Positions 37,089 to 45,597 are shown, counted from the first letter of the stretch. The stretch is 64,000 bases of DNA from Mycobacterium fragae (GCF_002102185.1 NZ_LQOW01000026.1:62001-126000), one strand, 5' to 3'. Translations and numbers: made by a program. Notes: generated by a model not told the origin, from the sequence alone.

Positions 37089-38233
37089 TGGCCGATCGAA
37101 CCGATGTCGGCACCGTCGAAGAATTGCACGCATCGGCCAGCAAGCTGATCGGCCTCGACGACTTCGGCAGCGACGACGACAACTACCGCGAAGCCCTGGG
37201 CGTCCTGCTGGACTCTTATCGGCGGGAAGCCGGGCTTACTGTGTTGGGCAGCAAGATGAACCGGTTCTTCCTGCGCGGCGCGCTGGTGGCGCGGCTGCTG
37301 TCGGAAGCTGCGTGGAAGCAATACCCGCAGCACGCCGACGTCGTCATCGAACGGCCGATCTTCGTGACCGGGCTGGTGCGCACAGGCACAACAGCGCTGC
37401 ATCGGCTACTCGGCGCCGACCCGGCGCATCAGGGGCTGCACATGTGGCTGGCCGAGTTCCCGCAGCCGCGGCCGCCCCGCGACACCTGGGAGTCGAACCC
37501 GCTGTACCGCCAGCTCGATGCGCAATTCACCAGGCACCACGAAGAGAATCCGGGATACACCGGCCTGCACTTCATGGCCGCATACGAGCTGGAGGAATGC
37601 TGGCAGCTGCTGCGCCAATCGCTGCATTCGGTGTCCTACGAGACGCTGGCGCATCTACCGAGCTACTCGCAGTGGCTGTCCCGCCAAGACTGGACGCCGT
37701 CATATCGGCGGCACCGCAAGAATCTTCAGCTGATCGGACTCAACGACGTCGAAAAGCGTTGGGTGCTGAAGAATCCCAGCCATCTGTTCGCGCTGGATGC
37801 GTTGATGGCGACCTATCCGGACGCGTTGGTGGTGCAGACCCATCGGCCGGTCGAGACAATCATGGCCTCGATGTGCTCGTTGGCGCAGCACACCGCGGAA
37901 GGGTGGTCGACGACGTTCGTCGGCGCCCAGATCGGCGCTGACTCAATGGAAACCTGGTCGCGTGGACTGGAGCGGTTCAACACAGCACGTGCAAAATATG
38001 ATCCGGCACAGTTCTACGACGTCGACTACAAGGATCTGATCGCCGACCCGATGGGCACGGTGGCCGCCATCTACCGCTACTTCGGCATCGAATTAACCGA
38101 CGAAGCCCGGCAGGCCATGAAGGACATCCACGCCGAGAGTCAGACCGGGGCGCGCGCACCCAAGCACACGTATTCGCTTGCCGACTACGGGCTTACCGTC
38201 GAAGAAGTCAAAGAGCGTTTCGCCGGACTGTAA
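37088..38233 (+). CDS. Sulfotransferase-family protein (Rv3529c-like)
   Basis: ATG 37088 shares one base with the SDR stop; 381 aa. The 5'-phosphosulfate loop is present (PIFVTGLVRTGTTALHRLLG) and the 3'-phosphate region is likely in VVQTHRPVETIMASMCSL. Family members use PAPS to sulfate lipids or sterols, but the mycobacterial homologue here has no proven activity I know of. Last gene of the KstR operon starting at 35164; ends 25 nt before the convergent nitrile hydratase operon. Confidence 0.85.
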   Translation: MADRTDVGTVEELHASASKLIGLDDFGSDDDNYREALGVLLDSYRREAGLTVLGSKMNRFFLRGALVARLLSEAAWKQYPQHADVVIERPIFVTGLVRTGTTALHRLLGADPAHQGLHMWLAEFPQPRPPRDTWESNPLYRQLDAQFTRHHEENPGYTGLHFMAAYELEECWQLLRQSLHSVSYETLAHLPSYSQWLSRQDWTPSYRRHRKNLQLIGLNDVEKRWVLKNPSHLFALDALMATYPDALVVQTHRPVETIMASMCSLAQHTAEGWSTTFVGAQIGADSMETWSRGLERFNTARAKYDPAQFYDVDYKDLIADPMGTVAAIYRYFGIELTDEARQAMKDIHAESQTGARAPKHTYSLADYGLTVEEVKERFAGL

Positions 38234-38258
38234 GCCGATCAGATCACAGCAGCCGCTG

Positions 38259-38600
38259 CTAGTGGTGGTGGTCGTGAGCAGCCAGCGCGACTGTTCTGTC
38301 GTGAAGTTCGGACTGGGTGAGGAGTCCGCGACGGCACAGGACGTGTTCTAGTGCGGCCAGCCATCGCTGGTAGTAGTCCCACTCTTCTGCGTGCTGCGGC
38401 TGGCTCTCCCATTGCCGGATCTCGGCGATAAGTTGTTGGTGGAACTCACGCCAATAGAACCTGCCCGCGTCGGAGAGGGCGACAGCGAGCGTGAAAACCG
38501 TGGCTTCCCACGGCGCGGAAAAGATCAATTCGCCGTTGACTCGCGGAAGCGCGGCGTGGCCCGGCGCATCGAATGGCTTCATCATTGCGTGTCGAGTCAT
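38259..38600 (-). CDS. Nitrile hydratase accessory protein (cobalt chaperone type)
   Basis: ATG 38600 overlaps the alpha-subunit stop by 4 nt; 113 aa. It resembles the N-terminal helical part of the beta subunit (FSAPWEATVFTLAVALSDAG, FYWREFHQQLIAEI), as do known nitrile hydratase accessory/activator proteins. It ends in a His-rich tail (AAHDHHH) suited to metal delivery. Such proteins form a complex with the alpha subunit and exchange it into the apoenzyme to load cobalt. Confidence 0.85.
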   Translation of the reverse strand: MTRHAMMKPFDAPGHAALPRVNGELIFSAPWEATVFTLAVALSDAGRFYWREFHQQLIAEIRQWESQPQHAEEWDYYQRWLAALEHVLCRRGLLTQSELHDRTVALAAHDHHH

Positions 38601-39217
38601 GGACGGGTCTTGCTTCCGGCCGGGTCAGCGATGACAGCTGCGCCGACCATCGAATCGCGCGTGATGATAGTTACGAGATCGTCGATGCTCCAGTCCTCGG
38701 TGTGGGCGGGCCGCCGCGGTAGCACCATGTACCGAGTTTCCGCGGTCGAGTCCCACACGCGGATTTGAGTCAACGCGGGTAAATGCACTCCGAACTCGGC
38801 GAGGACCGTGCGAGGCTCGATCACCACGCGGGCACGGTACTCGGGAGATTTGTACCAGGTCGGGGGCAGCCCGAGCACTGTCCACGGGTAACACGAGCAC
38901 AGCGTGCAGACGATCATGTTGTGGACATGGTCGGTGTTTTCCATGACGATGAATTCGGTTGGGGCGGTGAGGCCCAATTCCTCCAGGGCGGCGTTGCCAT
39001 CGGCCAGTAACCGCCTTTTGTATTCGGGGTCGCTCCAGGCTCGGGCTACCACGCGTGCACCATTGAGTGGCCCGACATCGTTTTCGAGCGTCGCCGCAAC
39101 CGCATCGACTGCCGCGCGTGTAATCAGTCCCTTTTCCAGGAGCAGCGATTCGATCGCGCGGGCGCGCAGGGCAGGATCCGATTGTCCCGCTTCTGCTTGG
39201 CGGTCTTGATGATTCAT
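38597..39217 (-). CDS. nthA: Cobalt-type nitrile hydratase alpha subunit
   Basis: ATG 39217 overlaps the beta stop as ATGA, giving 206 aa; a start at 39286 would add residues encoded within beta. The metal claw VCTLCSC (Cys104, Cys107, Ser108, Cys109) with Thr rather than Ser after the first Cys marks the cobalt type. WYKSPEYRARVV and the C-terminal IRVWDSTAETRYMVLP are family signatures. Hydrates nitriles to amides in the cytosol with post-translationally oxidised cysteines. No amidase gene is seen beside it. Confidence 0.93.
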   Translation of the reverse strand: MNHQDRQAEAGQSDPALRARAIESLLLEKGLITRAAVDAVAATLENDVGPLNGARVVARAWSDPEYKRRLLADGNAALEELGLTAPTEFIVMENTDHVHNMIVCTLCSCYPWTVLGLPPTWYKSPEYRARVVIEPRTVLAEFGVHLPALTQIRVWDSTAETRYMVLPRRPAHTEDWSIDDLVTIITRDSMVGAAVIADPAGSKTRP

Positions 39218-39903
39218 GCCGCGTCCAGGTAGCTTTCCCACAGCCCAAGCTGCACTTTCAGATTGGCCTCGGCCGTATCTCCCCACAGATCGTGACTGTC
39301 AAAGCTCACGGTGTAGACGTACTGGGGGTTTTCTCCCATTCCATGTGCGTCGGTGTCGGCAAAGACGGCGGCCGGATGGATCCTGGTGATTCTGCCGCGA
39401 CGACCGCGCACGTAGCGGGGCAGTCTGGTATGCCCACGGGGATGGATGTTGCGCGCAATGACGTCATCGCCCACAGCGAAACGCGGTGGGTAGTCAACCT
39501 GCCGGCGGTTACCCGGTTCACCACCGCGCGTCGGCGGTCCCGGCGTCCCGGCGGGCTGAGCTCCGCCGCTGCTGCTCTGCACGTTTCTGCTGTCTTTCGC
39601 GCTAGCGAGTTGCTCAACACGATCGCGGATCTCGTCTCGCTCCAAGAGCATGCGTTGCACCAACGCGTTTTCCAGCCCATCAAGGTGGCGCTCGAAGTAG
39701 CTGTCTTGCAAGTAAAGAAGGGGCGGCAGGCTCTCGATGGCATAGCGCAAAACACCACCGCCGCCGAGGTGGCCGGCGACCAGCAACACCATTGTCATGG
39801 CTTCCACGCGCCCCTCCCACGGAGCGTGAAACACCGGCTCGTTCTGTGGGCGCGGAATAGTCCCGAAGGATTGCATTCCGCCCTGGTCATGTTGCCCGTT
39901 CAC
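39214..39903 (-). CDS. nthB: Nitrile hydratase beta subunit
   Basis: GTG 39903 gives the canonical VNGQHDQGGM start (written MNG in other beta subunits); 229 aa. N-terminal helical part with HAPWEGRVEAMTMVLLVAG, then a Ser/Gly/Pro-rich linker (about 105-135) and the SH3-like C-terminal domain: RYVRGRRGRITRIHPA, HGMGENPQYVYTVSFDSHDL. The linker is poorly conserved in character and looks lengthened. It precedes the alpha gene (beta-alpha-accessory order) and starts 4 nt after the 95-aa leader gene, so all four genes are one unit. Confidence 0.92.
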   Translation of the reverse strand: MNGQHDQGGMQSFGTIPRPQNEPVFHAPWEGRVEAMTMVLLVAGHLGGGGVLRYAIESLPPLLYLQDSYFERHLDGLENALVQRMLLERDEIRDRVEQLASAKDSRNVQSSSGGAQPAGTPGPPTRGGEPGNRRQVDYPPRFAVGDDVIARNIHPRGHTRLPRYVRGRRGRITRIHPAAVFADTDAHGMGENPQYVYTVSFDSHDLWGDTAEANLKVQLGLWESYLDAA

Positions 39904-39907
39904 CACG

Positions 39908-40195
39908 TCATTGAATTTCTTGCCGCCCGAACCACACACCATCCGGGGCGCCTATTGCGCCGGCCTTTTCGCGGGCGATCGCCAACTCCGTGGAAACCGC
40001 GAATGTCCGCGCCTGGTCGAAATCTGCCATGTCCATCACCACGATGACGGTGTTCGGATCGTCGGCGTCGACGTAGGTCCCGGTTACCACCAAACCGTGC
40101 GCACGCCGCACGGCGTCCAACTCGGGATCACGGAACACAGCGTTCCACTGTCCGACACTGTTGACCTTTTGTTTGACGAGCATTACTCCGGCCAT
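39908..40195 (-). CDS. 95-aa ferredoxin-fold (ABM-like) protein leading the nitrile hydratase operon
   Basis: ATG 40195; 95 aa. The pattern MLVKQKVNSVGQWNAVFRDP, GLVVTGTYVDADDPNTVIVV and FDQARTFAVSTELAIA suggests a dimeric alpha/beta barrel of the ABM/DUF3764 sort. No catalytic residue can be named. It is the first gene after the operator and is 4 nt from the beta-subunit start, which suggests a partner role in nitrile metabolism or substrate handling. Confidence 0.65.
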   Translation of the reverse strand: MAGVMLVKQKVNSVGQWNAVFRDPELDAVRRAHGLVVTGTYVDADDPNTVIVVMDMADFDQARTFAVSTELAIAREKAGAIGAPDGVWFGRQEIQ

Positions 40196-40220
40196 TGTGA
40201 ACCCTCAATCATCAGCGAAA

Positions 40221-40238
40221 TGTCTACATTCGTAGACA
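40221..40238. promoter_or_regulatory. TetR operator O1 of the nitrile hydratase operon
   Basis: TGTCTAC-attc-GTAGACA, a perfect 7-bp inverted repeat with a 4-nt spacer, 25 nt before ATG 40195. The same arms recur at 40266-40283. Likely bound by the divergent TetR protein. Confidence 0.8.
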
Positions 40239-40265
40239 TACGATGATAGCGCTGTGCCGCTAAGA

Positions 40266-40283
40266 TGTCTACAGCCGTAGACA
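40266..40283. promoter_or_regulatory. TetR operator O2, in front of the tetR gene
   Basis: TGTCTAC-agcc-GTAGACA, the same arms as O1; centres 45 bp apart. It overlaps an ATG at 40265 that would otherwise be an in-frame start, arguing that translation starts at 40301. Confidence 0.8.
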
Positions 40284-40300
40284 CACTCTTGGAGGGCGCC

Positions 40301-40885
40301 ATGGCGCAACAGGTTGGCGGCGAGCAGCCGCGGTATCGCGACGCTTCGGCTACCCGCAACCGACTATTGGAGGCGGCCAAGCAGCAGTTCTTGCAACGTG
40401 GTTATCGAGGCACCTCGTTACGCTCGATCGCCGCCCAGGCCGGCGTGGACGTGATGCTCATCCGCCGCTACTTCGGCTCCAAACAGCAGCTCTTCACTCA
40501 GGCGACCGATATCTCGGACAACGTTCCCGCCGCTCGCCGGGCCCCCGATGACGCGGTAGGACAGCTCCTGATCGAACGTGTGCTGCAAGCCCGCCGCGAT
40601 ATCGACGCCCCGCTGTTCGCGCTGCTGCGCTCCAGCGGGGACCCCGAGGTTGTCGCGCGGCTTAACCAGCAGATCGAAACCGGCCTCACTCGCAACCTGT
40701 CCGGCCGTATCACCGCCGACCAACCGCGACTTCGCGCCGACATGGTCACCGCTCTGCTGTTGGGCATCGGCGTGCAGCGCGCCCTGCTACAGAAAAAGCC
40801 GATGGCCACCGCCCACGACGATGACATCGCGGCCGTGTTTCTCGAGGCCTTCGAAACGATCACCAAACTGCCCCAAGGCCGTTGA
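40301..40885 (+). CDS. TetR-family repressor of the nitrile hydratase operon
   Basis: ATG 40301 with GGAG upstream gives 194 aa; ATG 40265 is inside operator O2 and less likely. The N-terminal HTH is clear (GTSLRSIAAQAGVDVMLIRR then YFGSKQQLF); the C-terminal ligand domain is that of a short TetR protein. It is divergent from the nitrile hydratase operon and flanked by two operators with identical arms, so it probably represses both its own gene and the hydratase genes. Inducer presumably a nitrile or amide; not determined. Confidence 0.85.
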   Translation: MAQQVGGEQPRYRDASATRNRLLEAAKQQFLQRGYRGTSLRSIAAQAGVDVMLIRRYFGSKQQLFTQATDISDNVPAARRAPDDAVGQLLIERVLQARRDIDAPLFALLRSSGDPEVVARLNQQIETGLTRNLSGRITADQPRLRADMVTALLLGIGVQRALLQKKPMATAHDDDIAAVFLEAFETITKLPQGR

Positions 40886-40887
40886 GC

Positions 40888-41352
40888 TCAGCCGTCGCCG
40901 GGGGGCGGCGCAGTCGACACCGGGTCCAAACATCCTTCGGCAACGGCATGTTCGATGCTGTCGGCCAGCCTCGGGCAGGACTTGGTGCGCGCGCTGTCCC
41001 CACCGGACGCGCGCAGTTCGGCGAAATAGGCGCAGCGCTGCGACGCTTCGGTATTCCACTGCACCGCGGTGTGTCCGGGGCCGAGCTTCTTGACGTTGAC
41101 CGTGACGTGACAGAACCGGCAGTCCACCGGTTGCAGGCCCGAGGTCAGGTACCGCTCCCGGTCGGCCTGCGTAGCATCCCGCACCGCGGCGGCGCGTTGC
41201 GGGTCGTCGGCGAAAGCCGGTGCCTTAGACCAGGATCCGCGGCGTCGCCCCTGGGCGGCGGGTGGTGGCTCGTCATGGCTGTCGTGATCGCCGCGCAGCG
41301 CCAACATCGACCGAGCCAGCTGGTCGACGTCGGGCGGCTGCTCGCCTGTCAT
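40888..41352 (-). CDS. Conserved hypothetical (Rv3527-like)
   Basis: ATG 41352 overlaps the kshA stop; 154 aa. Low-complexity, charged N-terminal half; the C-terminal half has a CRFCHV motif and two further Cys (SQRCAYFAEL and TKSCPRLAD), which could bind a metal, and ends in a disordered tail. In M. tuberculosis the gene of the same position, Rv3527, follows kshA. No function is known to me. Coupling with kshA suggests a helper role. Confidence 0.75.
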   Translation of the reverse strand: MTGEQPPDVDQLARSMLALRGDHDSHDEPPPAAQGRRRGSWSKAPAFADDPQRAAAVRDATQADRERYLTSGLQPVDCRFCHVTVNVKKLGPGHTAVQWNTEASQRCAYFAELRASGGDSARTKSCPRLADSIEHAVAEGCLDPVSTAPPPGDG

Positions 41353-42491
41353 GCCGTGGGCTGCTCCTCGGCCTGCCGCTTGAGGTTCTCCTCGACCTCC
41401 ACGTGCCACTTCTCGTTGGCGACCGTGGTATCCACCTCGATCTCGAAGCGGTCGGTCATATCCGGGCTGACGTCGGCGACGTCGACATAGAACTGCTGAT
41501 ACCACCGTCGCATCTGATAGACCGCGCCGTCCTCCTCGACCAGCAAGGGGTTGTCGATGCGGGTCTTGTGCTTCCAGATCTCAACATCCTGTAAAAAGCC
41601 CTTGCTGACGCCCTCAGTGAACGTCTTGGCCAGCTTCTCAGTCATCTTCTCGTCCAAGCCCTTTGGCTTTTCGACGATGACGCCCCACTGCAACACAAAC
41701 GAGTCCTGGGTCACCGGGTAGTGGCAGTTGATCAGGATCGACTCGGCCTTGTAATCGCCGTAGGTGTTGTGCAGCCAGTTGATCATGAACGACGGCCCGA
41801 AGTAGGACGCCTCCGAATCCAGGTGCGCCTCACCGTACGTGGTGCCCATGTCGTTGACGTCGGGGCGGCCGACATTATGCAGGTACTGCGAGGCGATGTG
41901 GCCCTCGAAGACGTTCTTGAAGTACGTCGGCAAACCGAAATGGATGTAGAAGAAGTGCGCCATGTCGGTGACGTTGTCGATGATGTCGCGGCAGTTGGAG
42001 CCCTCGATCAATATCGAGTTCCACCGCCAGTCGGTCCACTCGTCGCTGGCCGCCTCCGGAATCTCGGGGATCCGCACCTCGGGTTGCGGCGGGTTGCCCT
42101 CGTGGTCGTGCCAGACGAACAGCAGCCCACCACGCACGTCGGTGTGCCATGAGCGGGTGCGCGCCAGCCGCGGCGTGCGCTTGGCGTAGGGCACCAGCTT
42201 GCACTTGCCGTCGCCGCCCCATCGCCAGTCGTGGAATGGGCATGCGATTTCATCGCCCTTGATGGTGCCCTGTGACAGGTTGCCACCCATGTGGCGGCAG
42301 TAGCCGTCGAGGACGTGTAGCTCATCGTGAGAGTCGGCGAACACGACGAGATGGGTGCCGAAAGCCTCGATGCCGTGCGGCTGACCGTCCAGGTAGTCCT
42401 TGACCGGGCCGAGGCAGTGCCAGCCGCGGGCATACCTGTCGGGCAGGGTGCCGGCGTCGATCTCGCGAATACCGGCCGTCTCGGTAGCCAT
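41349..42491 (-). CDS. kshA: 3-ketosteroid 9alpha-hydroxylase oxygenase KshA
   Basis: ATG 42491, with a TTGGAGG site upstream; 380 aa. Rieske 2Fe-2S ligands Cys65/His67 (YCRHMGG) and Cys84/His87 (CPFHDWRW); mononuclear iron ligands in DMAHFFYIHFG (His179, His184). KshA with reductase KshB (not in this window) hydroxylates C9 of ring B, which opens the ring together with KstD action. KstR site 28 nt upstream. Confidence 0.96.
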   Translation of the reverse strand: MATETAGIREIDAGTLPDRYARGWHCLGPVKDYLDGQPHGIEAFGTHLVVFADSHDELHVLDGYCRHMGGNLSQGTIKGDEIACPFHDWRWGGDGKCKLVPYAKRTPRLARTRSWHTDVRGGLLFVWHDHEGNPPQPEVRIPEIPEAASDEWTDWRWNSILIEGSNCRDIIDNVTDMAHFFYIHFGLPTYFKNVFEGHIASQYLHNVGRPDVNDMGTTYGEAHLDSEASYFGPSFMINWLHNTYGDYKAESILINCHYPVTQDSFVLQWGVIVEKPKGLDEKMTEKLAKTFTEGVSKGFLQDVEIWKHKTRIDNPLLVEEDGAVYQMRRWYQQFYVDVADVSPDMTDRFEIEVDTTVANEKWHVEVEENLKRQAEEQPTA

Positions 42492-42519
42492 GACGCCTCC
42501 AAGTTCATCAGCTTCTAAC

Positions 42520-42533
42520 TAGAACACGTTACA
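42520..42533. promoter_or_regulatory. KstR operator upstream of kshA
   Basis: TAGAACACGTTACA fits TnnAACnnGTTnnA. It lies between kshA (28 nt away) and the divergent carbonic anhydrase gene (71 nt away). Confidence 0.9.
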
Positions 42534-42604
42534 GTTTTGTACCGGTATCGCGCAACGAGAGCGGCGTTGACGACGGCATACCCGACCTGGGGTATATCTG
42601 AACG

Positions 42605-43129
42605 ATGCCGCTGTTTTCATTCGAGGGCCGATCACCGAAGGTCGATCCCACCGCGTTCGTCGCCCCAACCGCCAGCGTGATCGGCGACGTCACGATCGAG
42701 GCAGGGGCGTCGGTGTGGTTCAACACCGTCCTGCGCGCCGACTATGCGCCGGTCATCGTGCGTGAGGGCGCCAATGTGCAGGACGGATCGGTGTTGCACG
42801 CGCCACCCGGCATTCCGGTCGACATCGGCCCGGGAGCGACGGTGGCGCATATGTGTCTCATCCACGGGGTTCACGTCGGCGCCGAGGCGCTGATCGCCAA
42901 TCACGCCACCGTGCTCGACGGCGCGGTGATCGGCGCACGCAGCTTGATCGCGGCACATTCACTGGTGGTGGCCGGCACCCAGATTCCAGCCGAAGTGTTG
43001 GTGGTGGGATCCCCAGCGAAGGTCAAGGGCCCGATCGCGGGCACCAGCGCCGAGACGTGGGTGAATGTCAACCCCCAGGCGTATCAGGATCTGGCCCGGC
43101 GCTATCTGACGGGCCTGGAGCCGATTTAG
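42605..43129 (+). CDS. Gamma-class carbonic anhydrase-like protein (Rv3525c-like)
   Basis: ATG 42605; 174 aa. Left-handed beta-helix hexapeptide repeats throughout (VIGDVTIEAGASVW, NVQDGSVLHAPPGI, TVAHMCLIHGVHVGAEALIA). The His residues in VLHAPPG, VAHMCLIHG match the gamma-carbonic anhydrase zinc ligands. Catalysis of CO2 hydration is plausible but many such proteins have other roles. It may share the kshA KstR operator. Confidence 0.85.
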   Translation: MPLFSFEGRSPKVDPTAFVAPTASVIGDVTIEAGASVWFNTVLRADYAPVIVREGANVQDGSVLHAPPGIPVDIGPGATVAHMCLIHGVHVGAEALIANHATVLDGAVIGARSLIAAHSLVVAGTQIPAEVLVVGSPAKVKGPIAGTSAETWVNVNPQAYQDLARRYLTGLEPI

Positions 43130-43133
43130 CGGT

Positions 43134-43553
43134 CTATACCGGTCGGGCGGTCGCAGCAGCGCGGTCCAATTCCCAATACGCGCGCAGTGCCACCAACTGG
43201 CCGTCGTCGTTGGCCTTGTAGGTGAAGACGCCGTCGGCGGTGATTTGGTGTCCGCCCATCGTGATCACGATGTTGCCGACGTTGGCTTCCTCGTTGCCGC
43301 ACTGGTAGGTGTCGCGGAAGTTGAACTCGATCTTGTCCGTCGGTGCAATCGCCTTGTCCCAGAACGCTGAGATCGCGTCGCGACCGCGGTGCCCTTTGCC
43401 TTCCGGATCGAAATGCGACGGCCCGATGGGGTCTTCGACGATGGCATCGTCGGCGAACACCGCCAGCCATGCTTCTTTGTCCCTGGTCTCGACCGCCTCG
43501 CGTGAGCGCCGTCCGGCGGCGTGTGCGGGACGCTCGGTCTGTGTCTCTGTCAT
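43134..43553 (-). CDS. NTF2/SnoaL-like (ketosteroid isomerase fold) protein
   Basis: ATG 43553 overlaps the stop of the upstream LLM gene by 4 nt; 139 aa. NTF2-like pattern: VETRDKEAWLAVFADDAIVE, DPIGPSHFDPEGKGHRGRDA, then FWDKAIAP and NIVITMGGHQITADGVFTYK. Such folds act as isomerases, hydratases or binding proteins for ring compounds; the Asp-rich front suggests an enzyme. Last gene of the Rv3521-ltp4-ltp3-LLM unit; substrate likely a sterol side-chain or ring intermediate, by context only. Confidence 0.75.
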   Translation of the reverse strand: MTETQTERPAHAAGRRSREAVETRDKEAWLAVFADDAIVEDPIGPSHFDPEGKGHRGRDAISAFWDKAIAPTDKIEFNFRDTYQCGNEEANVGNIVITMGGHQITADGVFTYKANDDGQLVALRAYWELDRAAATARPV

Positions 43554-44431
43554 TTGTCCTGCCATCCGGATTGAATGTATTTGTCGGCGAAGCGTTTCAG
43601 CGAGTCCAGCTTGTCCTGCAACGGCGCGTCCGGGCGTCGAACCCACGGCATGACGATGTAGTCGGTGACGCCGATCTCGGCGAGATCGCGGTGCCCGTCG
43701 ATGCCGAACCGGTCGATGCAGACCGCCTGGTATTCGAACGGCTCGGCGTCTCGGCCGTATTCGGCGCGTAACGCGCTCAGCTTTCCGATGGTGTCGGCCA
43801 GCTGGTCGCGGGTCATCATGGCGCTGGTCCAGCCGTCGCCGACCCGGGCGGCACGCTTCAGCGCGACCTCGGTGTGGCCGCCCACGTAGAACGGCACCGG
43901 CTGCGACGGAGCAGGGCTCATCTGTAAGCGGTCGAAATCGTAGAATTCGCCGTGGAATTCGACCATGCTGCCGCCCAGCACCAGTTTCATGACCTCGATC
44001 ATCTCGTCGACACGGGCGCCACGGCGCTGATACGGCACGCCACACCACTCGAATTCCTCAGGCGCCCAGCCGATTCCCACGCCCAGCGCAAAGCGGTTGT
44101 TGGTCAGATTCGCCACCGAGCCGACCTGGCGTGCCAGCAGCAACGGATTGCGAGAGCCGAGCTTCATCACGTTCGTGTAGAACCGCAGCTTCGATGTGAC
44201 CGCGCCCATCGCGCCGGCGGCGATCAGCGGGTCCACGATGGGCGTGTCCGCAGTCCACATCCGCGACCCGTCAGGTGTGTACGGATAGTCGACCGACTGC
44301 TTTTCCATGTAGAACAACGAGTCCGGCAGCGCCATCGCATCGAAGCCCACCTCTTCGGCGGTCTTGGCGAGCTCGACCAGCTCGTCGATGGGCGCCATCC
44401 AGATACTGCAGGAGTACTTCATCCTCGTCAC
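43550..44431 (-). CDS. LLM-class F420-dependent oxidoreductase, 293 aa
   Basis: GTG 44431 overlaps the ltp3 stop as GTGA; ATG 44422 is the alternative. TIM-barrel luciferase-like protein: MKYSCSIWMAPIDELVELAK, GFDAMALPDSLFYME, the FALGVGIGWAPEEFEWCGVP loop and PFYVGGHTEVALKRAARVGD. These are typical of F420-binding LLM enzymes. Different from the Rv3520c-like LLM gene at 47.7 kb. It is coupled to ltp3, so it probably acts on a sterol side-chain or ring intermediate. Confidence 0.85.
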   Translation of the reverse strand: MTRMKYSCSIWMAPIDELVELAKTAEEVGFDAMALPDSLFYMEKQSVDYPYTPDGSRMWTADTPIVDPLIAAGAMGAVTSKLRFYTNVMKLGSRNPLLLARQVGSVANLTNNRFALGVGIGWAPEEFEWCGVPYQRRGARVDEMIEVMKLVLGGSMVEFHGEFYDFDRLQMSPAPSQPVPFYVGGHTEVALKRAARVGDGWTSAMMTRDQLADTIGKLSALRAEYGRDAEPFEYQAVCIDRFGIDGHRDLAEIGVTDYIVMPWVRRPDAPLQDKLDSLKRFADKYIQSGWQDK

Positions 44432-45597
44432 GGCTTATCGGCCCCCACCACCCACATCGAGTAATACTGCGAACCGCCGCCGTAGGCGTGGCCCAACGCC
44501 TTGCGGGCATTCGGCACCTGGTGCGCCCCGGCCTTGCCCATCACCTGAATTGCGGCTTCGGCGAAGCGGATCATGCCCGATGCGCCGATCGGGTTCGACG
44601 ACAACACCCCGCCGGAAGGGTTCACCGGGAGCCGGCCGCCGATCGCGGTCTCACCGGCCTCCGTGAGCTTCCATCCTTCGCCCTCGGGCATGAACCCGAG
44701 GTTTTCCAGCCACATCGGCTCGAACCAGGAAAACGGCACATAGATCTCGGCGGCGTCGATCTCGTCGATCGGGCTGGTGATGCCGGCCGCTTTCCACAAT
44801 GCTGCCGCACAGTCGCGGCCCGCCTGTGGGTTGACCTGGTCGCGACCCGAGTAGGCCAGCGGTTCGGTGCGCAGCGCGGTCGCATGGATCCAGGCCACCG
44901 GATGTCCGTCGGCGACGCGGGCGTCGGCGGTCTGCTCGTCGCCGATGACCAGCGCGCAGGCGCCGTCGGAGGAGGGGCAGGTTTCGTCGTATCGGATGGG
45001 ATCCCAGAGCATTTGCGACGACATCACCTTCTCCAGCGTGATGTCGGCTTGCTGCAGATGCGCCAGCGGGTTCTTGGCGCCGTTCAGCCGATCCTTGACC
45101 GCCACCATCGCGCCGATGTGGGTCGGCGCGCCCGAACGGCGGATGTAGGAGCGTACGTGCGGAGCGAAATAGCCACCGGCGCCCGCTCCGACAGGCTTGG
45201 TGAACGGCACCGGAATGCTCAACGCCCACATGGCATTTGACTCCGACTGCTTCTCCCAGGCCATCGCCAGCACGCGGCGATACCTGCCGGACTGCACTAG
45301 GCTGGCTGCCACCACACCGGTGGACCCGCCCACCGAGCCGGCGGTGTGCACCCGGATCAGCGGCTTGCCACTAGCTCCCACCGCGTCGGCCATGAACAGT
45401 TCGGGCATCATGACGCCCTCGAAAAAGTCCGGCGCCTTGCCCACCACGACGGCGTCGATGTCGTCGAACGTTAAACCGGAATCGGCCAGTGCCTTGTCAA
45501 TCGCCTCCCGTACGAGGCCGTTCATCGAGACGTCGTGGCGCTTGGCGACGTACTTGGTCTGCCCGGTGCCGAGTACTGCGGCGATTTGCCCGGCCAT
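44428..45597 (-). CDS. ltp3: Thiolase-like aldolase Ltp3
   Basis: ATG 45597, sharing one base with the ltp4 stop, gives 389 aa; a TTG at 45606 is an alternative. Thiolase-fold lipid-transfer-type protein: VHTAGSVGGSTGVVAASLVQ, DEIDAAEIYVPFSWFEP, and VNPSGGVLSSNPIGASGMIR. Ltp3/Ltp4 homologues with DUF35 partners cleave aldol-type intermediates of C24-branched sterol side chains. The DUF35 partner gene (Rv3521-like) is two genes upstream. Confidence 0.9.
   Translation of the reverse strand: MAGQIAAVLGTGQTKYVAKRHDVSMNGLVREAIDKALADSGLTFDDIDAVVVGKAPDFFEGVMMPELFMADAVGASGKPLIRVHTAGSVGGSTGVVAASLVQSGRYRRVLAMAWEKQSESNAMWALSIPVPFTKPVGAGAGGYFAPHVRSYIRRSGAPTHIGAMVAVKDRLNGAKNPLAHLQQADITLEKVMSSQMLWDPIRYDETCPSSDGACALVIGDEQTADARVADGHPVAWIHATALRTEPLAYSGRDQVNPQAGRDCAAALWKAAGITSPIDEIDAAEIYVPFSWFEPMWLENLGFMPEGEGWKLTEAGETAIGGRLPVNPSGGVLSSNPIGASGMIRFAEAAIQVMGKAGAHQVPNARKALGHAYGGGSQYYSMWVVGADKP

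Noticed and set aside
38259..38600. Broken nitrile hydratase beta subunit
   Set aside because: Similarity to the beta N-terminus, correct length, its own overlap with alpha and a His-rich tail identify it as the accessory protein rather than a fragment.
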